Shown here one piece after another: positions 58,538 to 64,000 of a stretch of 64,000 nucleotides of DNA. Where the stretch lies: the NCBI RefSeq assembly GCF_016772315.1, contig NZ_CP053482.1:2971501-3035500 (forward strand), given 5' to 3'. The first letter of the stretch is position 1. Each line of letters begins with the position of its first letter. The DNA is from Thiothrix subterranea. GTDB taxonomy: Bacteria; Pseudomonadota; Gammaproteobacteria; Thiotrichales; Thiotrichaceae. The position numbers were made by a program, and so were the translations under genes. The notes beneath the pieces are model-generated. The model saw only the letters and a program-made list of their open reading frames with translations. It made no database searches and was not told where the DNA came from.

Positions 58538-59241
58538 GGCAGGACTCCCGGTAATTCGTTGGGTTGGGTTTGCGGGGCGGGGTAGCCTTCTTCGACTTCA
58601 AACAAACGTTTCCATAGAGTAGCGGGGTCGTCATCAAGTTGTTGCAAGGCAATGCGGGCATCATCGAGTGATTGTTGGCTTTTGCGCCATGTTTGCGGGT
58701 CGGTTGCGCCGGTTTCGGTCAAGCGTGCCATGCCTTTGTCGACCAGTTTGTCGAAATCTGGGGGTAAGTCGGGCGGTGGAGTATTGACGGGTGCGTCTTT
58801 GCCTTCGCCCAACGTCAGGGTGCTGGCTTGATCCCAGTCGAGGGTATTGGTGTTGCGTTCGCGGCGTGCGCCAGTGCTGGCGTTGTCGGCGGCGGCGCGT
58901 TGTCCAGCTTCGCGGCGGCGTTCGAGTTCGGCTTGGATTTCGATGGCAAGGTCGAGGTTTTGTTGGGTGGTTGGGTGGTTGGGGCGATAGGTTAGGGCAT
59001 CGCGGAATACTTGCGCGGCGGCGGAGTAATTGCCTTGTTGGAAATAGCTGTTGCCGAGGTTGTGTAGGGCGCGGGCGCGTTCGGTGTCATTGGTGGCGGC
59101 GAATACGGCGGCGGTGAAGTGTTGGATGGCGGTGTCGTAGTGTTCGGCGCGGTAGGCTTCGATGCCGTTGCGTAGGTTCGTTTCATCCGCTTGGACGCTA
59201 CACGTCAACAGCAGTAGTAGCGCAAACAGCTTATGCTTCAT
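58531..59241 (-). CDS. TPR-containing Bat-operon protein (BatC-like)
   Basis: 236 residues with a signal peptide (KLFALLLLLTCSVQA). Two to three TPR units (about 25-105: HYDTAIQHFTAAVFA, GNSYFQQGNYSAAAQVFRDA) are followed by a charged linker and a Pro-rich end. This is the normal BatC arrangement, between the second VWA gene and BatD. TPRs should hold the periplasmic Bat complex together. Confidence 0.82.
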   Translation of the reverse strand: MKHKLFALLLLLTCSVQADETNLRNGIEAYRAEHYDTAIQHFTAAVFAATNDTERARALHNLGNSYFQQGNYSAAAQVFRDALTYRPNHPTTQQNLDLAIEIQAELERRREAGQRAAADNASTGARRERNTNTLDWDQASTLTLGEGKDAPVNTPPPDLPPDFDKLVDKGMARLTETGATDPQTWRKSQQSLDDARIALQQLDDDPATLWKRLFEVEEGYPAPQTQPNELPGVLPW

Positions 59242-60241
59242 TTTTTCTTCCTCTTATTGCCAGCCATGCACACACCATCCCCAGTAACAACGTCCACACA
59301 TACAACTCCTGCCATTGTTGCGTATCGTTGGTAGTGGCAGGAAACGCCTGTGCAATCCCGTTGGTGTACAGCGTTTGCCAATCGCTGGCATCGTCTTTCA
59401 CTGCGCTGTAGCTTCCCGCCGCTTGTGCGGTCAGGTTTTGCAGCAAGGCGCTGTCGAGGCGCGAACGTACCGCTTGCCCAGCGTGTTCCAGCCATTTGCC
59501 GCCGGGGAGTGGGATGGCTTCGCCATCTTCTGTGCCAACGCCAAGGCTGTACAGTGGAATGCCAGCCGTTTGCAGGGTTTGCACACGGGTTTGCAAGGCG
59601 GAGTATTTGTCGGCGGGAATATCGCCATCGGTAATCCACAGCACGGCAGCGGGTAATGCTTGTTCACGCGCTGCAAGTTCTTGCTGGGCGAAGCCGAGCG
59701 CGGCGGCGTGGTCGGTGCCGTGCGTCGGCAACACCAGCGTTTCCAGATGTTGCAGGTAAAAGCGCACGGCGTTGGCATCGTTGGTCAGCGGTGCGAACAG
59801 GTGCGGACGTGCGCCATACACCACGATGCCGACGCGGCTACCTTGGACAAGGCTGAGGAATTCGTGCAATTCCAGCGCGGCACGTTGCAGGCGGTTGGGG
59901 GCAAGGTCGGTGACTTGCATGGAGCGCGAAATATCCAGCACCACCAGCACGTCGAATTGGGCGGGGCGCAGGTCATCGGGTTGGGTTTGCGGAATGCGCG
60001 GCCCGGCAAGGCTGATGGCGAATAGTAGCCATATAATCGCCCACAGTGTTTGCGGTGAGAGCCATTTGCGCCAACCGTGTTGGCTGGCGGTCACTTGTAC
60101 CCACGGCAATAAATGCGGGTCGGCGTAGGTTTGCGCTTGGCGGCGTTGCTGGAAATAGCCCCATGCCGCCAGCAGCAGCGGGAACAGTGCCAGCAATAGC
60201 CATAAGGGTTCGCGCCAATGCAGGGTTTGCCATAAGTTCAT
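59231..60241 (-). CDS. VWA-domain membrane protein (BatB-like)
   Basis: 336 residues from the ATG at 60241, which overlaps the batA stop (ATGA). An open frame extends to 61519 but only across the antisense-like third frame of the neighbouring genes. Two N-terminal membrane segments are followed by the VWA domain with the MIDAS start VLVVLDISRSMQ and VLWITDGDIP. A third membrane helix (ELYVWTLLLGMVCAWLAI) is C-terminal. It forms the Bat complex with the next genes. Confidence 0.88.
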   Translation of the reverse strand: MNLWQTLHWREPLWLLLALFPLLLAAWGYFQQRRQAQTYADPHLLPWVQVTASQHGWRKWLSPQTLWAIIWLLFAISLAGPRIPQTQPDDLRPAQFDVLVVLDISRSMQVTDLAPNRLQRAALELHEFLSLVQGSRVGIVVYGARPHLFAPLTNDANAVRFYLQHLETLVLPTHGTDHAAALGFAQQELAAREQALPAAVLWITDGDIPADKYSALQTRVQTLQTAGIPLYSLGVGTEDGEAIPLPGGKWLEHAGQAVRSRLDSALLQNLTAQAAGSYSAVKDDASDWQTLYTNGIAQAFPATTNDTQQWQELYVWTLLLGMVCAWLAIRGRKNEA

Positions 60242-61239
60242 GCGTTTGCCCTCCGTTGCCAGAGTTGCCACAGCATTAGCGGCAATAAGCCAGCGAGTAG
60301 CAGCCAGTGGTACAGCGGTTGCTGTTCGTAGCGCTGGGTTTGTTCGGCGGCGTTTTGGTGTTGGCGGGTAATGTCGGCAAGGGCTTGTTCGACGGCTTGT
60401 GTGTCTCCGGCTTGGTAGGTTTTTGCGCCAGTGCGTTCCGATAAGGTTTGTAACAGGGCGAGGTTGACGGGTTGGTAGGCTAATCCGCCGGTGCCGCCTG
60501 TCATTGTCGCAGCGGTTGAGCCGATGGCGATAGTGTAGAGCGGAATGTTGCTTGCGGCGGCGAGGGCGGCGGCGGCTTCGGGGTCTACGCGCCCGATGGA
60601 TTCGTCGGCATCGGTGAAGAGTACGAAAATGGGTTTGCGTTGTGGCTGTTTGCTGGCTTCTTTGAGTGCGAGGGTGATGGCATCGCCGACGGCACTGACG
60701 CGCCCCGCCAGCGTTGGGGTTAGGCGTTGTAGTTGGCGTTGTACTAGTGTCGGGTCGCGGGTCAGCGGTACAAGCAGGTAGGGGTTTTCGGCGAACACGA
60801 TCATGCCGAGGCGTTCGCCCTGCAAGCGGTTGGCGAAATCGTGCAGCAGGGTTTTGAGGACTTCCATGCGGCTGCGTTTTTGCCCGCCGAGGGTGTAGTC
60901 GGTTAGGGTCATGCTGATGGATACGTCTACCAGTAGCAGGATGTCGCGTTCGGGAGGGAGATCGGGGAGTTTTGCGCCGCGTTGCACGGGTTGGGCGATG
61001 GCTAGGGTTAGGCAGAGCCATAGCCAGAGGAAGATGGCGCGTTGGAGGTGGCGTTGCCATTGGGGGATTTTGGTAGTGGGTAATAGGTGCGCTAGGGGGT
61101 GAAGAAAGACCCCCTTCCCCGTGTTGTTCCCTTCGACTTCGCTCAGGGAACGGTTGGTGCGTTGGCTGAGCGTAGTCGAAGCCAACCATAACACCACAGG
61201 TATTAACGCCAGATACGTGGTAAGCCAGTCGATGTTCAT
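60238..61239 (-). CDS. VWA-domain membrane protein (BatA-like)
   Basis: 333 residues from the ATG at 61239 (MNIDWLTTYLALIPVVLWLA), which overlaps the DUF4381 stop; a longer frame from 61302 is inside that gene. The VWA domain has a full MIDAS (LLLVDVSISMTLTDYT, later LFTDADESIG). A C-terminal helix (LLLAGLLPLMLWQLW) anchors it. A REP-like repeat at 61127-61187 is carried in frame just after the first membrane segment and encodes QRTNRSLSEVEG, probably an inserted loop. Confidence 0.88.
   Translation of the reverse strand: MNIDWLTTYLALIPVVLWLASTTLSQRTNRSLSEVEGNNTGKGVFLHPLAHLLPTTKIPQWQRHLQRAIFLWLWLCLTLAIAQPVQRGAKLPDLPPERDILLLVDVSISMTLTDYTLGGQKRSRMEVLKTLLHDFANRLQGERLGMIVFAENPYLLVPLTRDPTLVQRQLQRLTPTLAGRVSAVGDAITLALKEASKQPQRKPIFVLFTDADESIGRVDPEAAAALAAASNIPLYTIAIGSTAATMTGGTGGLAYQPVNLALLQTLSERTGAKTYQAGDTQAVEQALADITRQHQNAAEQTQRYEQQPLYHWLLLAGLLPLMLWQLWQRRANA
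61127..61187. repeat. REP-like inverted repeat inside the batA-like gene
   Basis: CCTTCGACTTCGCTCAGGG (61130-61148) and GGCTGAGCGTAGTCGAAGCC (61164-61183) face each other. The core matches that at 36597-36680. The coding frame stays open. Confidence 0.8.
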
Positions 61240-61571
61240 CGGGCTTGCTCCAACAGGGTGCGGGCTTCGCGTTTGAGGGTGGCGAAGGTTTCGGGCGTGC
61301 AAGGCGTTGGGGCAAAGCGGGTGTGGTCGAGAGCGGCAGGGGAGGTAAGCCCTGCTTCGCGCAAAATGCTTGCCAGTTTCGCCGGATTGGGGGGTGAATT
61401 GGGCAAGCGTTCAAGCTGACGCAAAGCCCGCGCCACGGGGTGTTGCCATTTGCGCCACCACACCAATCCTGCAAGCAACAACAACAGCACAACCAACGCC
61501 AGCAGCCACCACACATCATCCGGCAAGGGTACAGGAGGAAGTTCTAAATCGTGCAGGACGGGCGAATTCAT
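61236..61571 (-). CDS. DUF4381 family protein
   Basis: 111 residues. A Pro-rich N-terminus (LHDLELPPVPLPDDVWW) is followed by one membrane segment (LLALVVLLLLLAGLVWW) and a cytoplasmic helical domain (ALRQLERLPNSPPNPAKLA, ETFATLKREARTLLE). DUF4381 proteins occur almost only in MoxR-DUF58-Bat operons. It overlaps both neighbours by four bases. Confidence 0.88.
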   Translation of the reverse strand: MNSPVLHDLELPPVPLPDDVWWLLALVVLLLLLAGLVWWRKWQHPVARALRQLERLPNSPPNPAKLASILREAGLTSPAALDHTRFAPTPCTPETFATLKREARTLLEQAR

Positions 61572-62938
61572 GCGGATGGTTTACCCCGCCCCTGTTCAAG
61601 AATTTGCTGGGCTGCCCGCAAGCCGGACAGGTACGCACCGTGGACGCTGCTGAAATGTTTGCGCTCGGTAGCTTCTCCGGCAAAAAACAGCGTATTGCCC
61701 AGACGTTCTGCCAAATGGTCACGCATGGCAGGCGTTGAACCCACGCTATTGAAGGAATACGCGCCCTGCGCATACGGGTCAGTATTCCAGCGGGTAATCT
61801 GGTAATCAAGCGGTTCAGGGATGTTAGCCCCGAACAGTTTGCGCAATGTTTGCATGGCATCAGCGACGATTTGTTTGTCCGTCCACTGCTCGATGCGCTT
61901 GCCGCGCTTTGCCGCATTGAAGCCTAACAGCACCGGCCAACCTGCTACCCGCGTCAGGCTAACCCATTCTGCCCATGCGCCCGCTTCGGTGGGAATGTAT
62001 TCCAGCCAGTCCTGATCCTCCGGCCAGAAAACGTTGGGGAATTGCAGGTAGCACTTGTTTAACGTCCCCATTCCCAGCGTATTAATGGCTTGTTGTTTGC
62101 GGGCAGGCAACGGCGGCGAAAAGGCGATCTGCCTACTTTTCAACACGCCCAGCGGTAAGGTGATAACGGCGTGATCGGCTTGAAACGCACCCCGGTTGGT
62201 TTGCACCGTCACCTGTTGTTCTGACCATGTGACTGTTTTCACGACGTGTTGCAACTGCACATTCAGCCCCTTCGCCAGATGATCGACGATGATTTGGTAG
62301 CCATCCGGGAACAGCGCATCATCGCCCTTGAATGCGGCGGCTGCATCATGCCAGTAGGCGGAAAGCTCATGGATGCTGCCTGCATACTCTTGCTCCAAGG
62401 TACTGTTGAGGATGAATTGCACGAGTTGGCGTTCGCTTGCCTTCAGGCTATTCCAGCCCAGTGCTGTTTCGACAGCGGCTTGAACGGATTGATCGGTGTC
62501 GGCGGCTTGCGCGGCGTCCAATGCGCTGTCGATACGCGCTTGCCATTGTTCCAACTGGCGGTTTTCGCTGTTGTTCAGGGGTTTGCCAGCGGTGTTGTAG
62601 GTGGTGGTGTTTGCGTAACGGGTGATCAAACGTTTTGCGCCGATGCGGTCAGCCAAAGCGGATAAGGGGTTGTCTTTTGCGCCGTGAATCCACGTTGCGC
62701 CGAGGTCTACGGGCATGTGTTGCCAGCGTTTGCTTGTCCACAAACGCCCGCCCAGTCGGTCACGCGCTTCCACAACGGTCACGGAATGCCCTTGCTGGCG
62801 CAGGGTTTGTGCGGCAGTGAGACCGGCGATGCCTGCACCGACGACGACAATGCGTTTGGCGGGGGTAGCAGACAGGGGCGCAATGGTGCTGCTTGCTAAC
62901 AGACCAGCGATTAGGTGTAAGAATTTTCTTCGGCTCAT
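61568..62938 (-). CDS. Tat-exported flavin amine oxidase (polyamine oxidase-like)
   Basis: 456 residues from the ATG at 62938. The N-terminus SRRKFLHLIAGLLASSTIAP is a twin-arginine signal. FAD binding is shown by IVVVGAGIAGLTAAQTLRQQ, VVEARDRLGGRLWT and the C-terminal FFAGEATERKHFSSVHGA. The middle contains LGATWIHGAKDNPL, as in polyamine and histone demethylase-like oxidases. It should oxidise an amine in the periplasm and release H2O2. Unusually, it is translationally coupled at both ends (ATGA overlaps) inside the Bat operon, between DUF58 and DUF4381. Confidence 0.9.
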   Translation of the reverse strand: MSRRKFLHLIAGLLASSTIAPLSATPAKRIVVVGAGIAGLTAAQTLRQQGHSVTVVEARDRLGGRLWTSKRWQHMPVDLGATWIHGAKDNPLSALADRIGAKRLITRYANTTTYNTAGKPLNNSENRQLEQWQARIDSALDAAQAADTDQSVQAAVETALGWNSLKASERQLVQFILNSTLEQEYAGSIHELSAYWHDAAAAFKGDDALFPDGYQIIVDHLAKGLNVQLQHVVKTVTWSEQQVTVQTNRGAFQADHAVITLPLGVLKSRQIAFSPPLPARKQQAINTLGMGTLNKCYLQFPNVFWPEDQDWLEYIPTEAGAWAEWVSLTRVAGWPVLLGFNAAKRGKRIEQWTDKQIVADAMQTLRKLFGANIPEPLDYQITRWNTDPYAQGAYSFNSVGSTPAMRDHLAERLGNTLFFAGEATERKHFSSVHGAYLSGLRAAQQILEQGRGKPSA

Positions 62939-63894
62939 GTTCCTATTCCATGCGGTAGTGGTATTGTCAATTCTGGCGCATCCACCTCTGTGAGGAGTTG
63001 TGTGTAATGGCATCCCCAGCCACGTAAACGTTGCGCTTGCCCATCATGCAATGCCGCTGCTTGCTGGCGGAATTGTTCGCGCAACACGGGATCAGCCAGA
63101 TTGACGTGGTGGGTAACGCCATCCAACCCTTGCAGGTTTAAACGTCCGGTAGCGGGTAATTCGCATTCGGCAGTGTCCAGCACTTGCACTGTGAACAGCG
63201 GGTGATGATTGAGGAGTTGCAGGATATGCGCCTCACAAGCTGCGTCGAGGTCGGCGAAATCGCTCAGCAAATAGACGTGTGTACCACGTACCGATTGCGC
63301 ATTGATAAGGGGCAAAATGCTTGCCAAGGCAGGTTCAGCCGTCGGCGGTAACGATGGGCAAGTTCCTGCGCACTGGCGCACGAACTCCCACGCGGCATGG
63401 GTGTCGGCGGAGGCTGGAAACCAGTGCGGGTGCGCTTCCAACACGACACCGGAGACTGCCCAGCCTTGTTGCGTGGCGGCGAAAGCGACCAGCGCCGCAA
63501 CGCGGGCGGCTTGTGCGGCTTTGAGGCGTACCCGCGTGCCGAAGCGCATGGCTTTGCGCCGATCCAGCAGGATGAAAACGGCGGGGCGGCGCTCTTCGCG
63601 GAATTGTTTGACGTGCGGTTTGCCGGTGCGAGCGGTGATGCTCCAGTGCATAAAGCGCGGTTCATCGCCGGGTTGGTAGGGGCGGCTTTCGGCGTAATCC
63701 AGCCCAGCACCGCGATAACGCGAGGCTACGTCACCCGCTTGACGTTGTTCCAGCAGGTTTTGCAGGGAACTATCGGCGGCAGCACTGCGGGCGCGTTGGT
63801 ACAATGCTTGTAATTCCGTTTCGGTGAGCAGTTGGTTATTGCCCGTGGTGGCATGACGGCGGCGTTTGCTAGTGATGTCGCTGATGTCCGACAT
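62935..63894 (-). CDS. DUF58 family protein
   Basis: 319 residues. The DUF58 signature RYRGAGLDYAESRPYQPGDEPRFMHW (about 60-84) is followed by HVKQFREERRPAVFILLDRR, a degenerate VWA-like strand-Asp. The C-terminus is beta/alpha (LLSDFADLDAACEAHILQLL). DUF58 proteins are the normal partners of MoxR ATPases. AGGAGG lies 6 bases upstream of the start. The MoxR gene would be expected just outside the window. Confidence 0.9.
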   Translation of the reverse strand: MSDISDITSKRRRHATTGNNQLLTETELQALYQRARSAAADSSLQNLLEQRQAGDVASRYRGAGLDYAESRPYQPGDEPRFMHWSITARTGKPHVKQFREERRPAVFILLDRRKAMRFGTRVRLKAAQAARVAALVAFAATQQGWAVSGVVLEAHPHWFPASADTHAAWEFVRQCAGTCPSLPPTAEPALASILPLINAQSVRGTHVYLLSDFADLDAACEAHILQLLNHHPLFTVQVLDTAECELPATGRLNLQGLDGVTHHVNLADPVLREQFRQQAAALHDGQAQRLRGWGCHYTQLLTEVDAPELTIPLPHGIGT

Positions 63895-63948
63895 TGCATC
63901 CTCCTTGGGCGGTTAAATAGAGAAAGTCTGTTATTGGCTACTTTTGGG

Positions 63949-63999
63949 TTAGACCAAACCCTTGCCCCGCAAGCGGCTCATAAACGCCGGACGGCGACT
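63949..63999 (-). CDS. Possible C-terminal end of an upstream gene (partial)
   Basis: A 16-residue open end (SRRPAFMSRLRGKGLV then stop) runs to the window edge. In a Bat operon a moxR gene is expected here, but the fragment is too short to identify and another frame is also open. Confidence 0.25.
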   Translation of the reverse strand, partial: SRRPAFMSRLRGKGLV

Positions 64000-64000
64000 G

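Noticed and set aside
59231-61519. A 762-residue continuous frame covering batB, batA and DUF4381
   Set aside because: Only the last 336 residues look like a protein (VWA). The upstream part is a GC-rich third frame over two well-supported genes, and an ATGA overlap marks the true start at 60241.
1-64000. tRNA, rRNA, riboswitches or a replication origin
   Set aside because: No cloverleaf-like sequences, rRNA segments, recognised riboswitch cores or DnaA-box clusters were noticed by eye; a covariance-model search was not possible here.

Overview
The window looks like a chromosomal segment of a gammaproteobacterium, most likely a filamentous sulfur oxidiser of the Thiothrix/Thiolinea type. This is inferred from the mix of protein families and moderate GC, not from a marker gene; there is no rRNA or tRNA. 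Roughly two thirds of it (1-45.4 kb) is a surface-polysaccharide and secretion region rich in repeats, broken genes and insertion elements. The last third (45.4-64 kb) is ordinary housekeeping DNA.

Region 1 (1-11.9 kb): two + strand genes (a DUF4214 fragment and a CAP-domain protein) face a - strand operon. That operon encodes a PrtD/HlyD-type type I secretion pair, a Wzm/Wzt polysaccharide ABC exporter, a DUF4214-coiled-coil-methyltransferase and two glycosyltransferases, one of them frameshifted. The arrangement resembles loci in which a type I-secreted surface protein and its anchoring polysaccharide are made together.

Region 2 (11.9-22.3 kb): an IS3 remnant, a DUF29 gene, and two direct copies of a sugar-transferase/acetyltransferase block. 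Between them lie a 32-residue-repeat protein, a small secreted protein and a DUF1501/DUF1800 pair. Three copies of the 3' end of one epimerase gene border different small cargo genes: two diverged phosphoribosyltransferases, each with a conserved out-of-frame overlapping small ORF, and a BrnA-like orphan antitoxin.

Region 3 (21.4-36.4 kb): one long tightly packed - strand operon. It contains fcl, rfbA, rfbB, a complete pseudaminic acid pathway (pseB-C-F-G-H-I), a Wzx-like flippase, glycosyltransferases and a possible Wzy polymerase. The part from 22.4 to 28 kb is strongly AT-rich.

Region 4 (36.4-45.4 kb): intergenic repeats, a Fic protein, a Uma2 gene split by a TnpB-only IS200/IS605-type element, a complete IS4-like element with 9-bp target duplications, and a large secreted cadherin-like/leucine-rich-repeat protein.

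Region 5 (45.4-64 kb): yejBEF peptide transporter, ftsY-ftsE-ftsX, two M16 peptidases with rsmD, an NlpC/P60 protein, a ParA-like ATPase, and a Bat-type operon (DUF58, DUF4381, two VWA proteins, TPR protein, BatD) that unusually contains a Tat-exported flavin amine oxidase.

Six perfect TGTGA-N6-TCACA boxes, the CRP/Vfr consensus, occur only in the surface-polymer part (1-45 kb). In four of them an AT-rich -10 hexamer lies at the exact class II distance; a fifth has a hexamer with only the TAnnnT core. This suggests that scattered surface genes share one cAMP-type regulator. The most interesting items are this putative regulon, the phosphoribosyltransferase cargo at the epimerase tails, the in-frame reconstructable TnpB insertion, and the combined secretion/polysaccharide operon.
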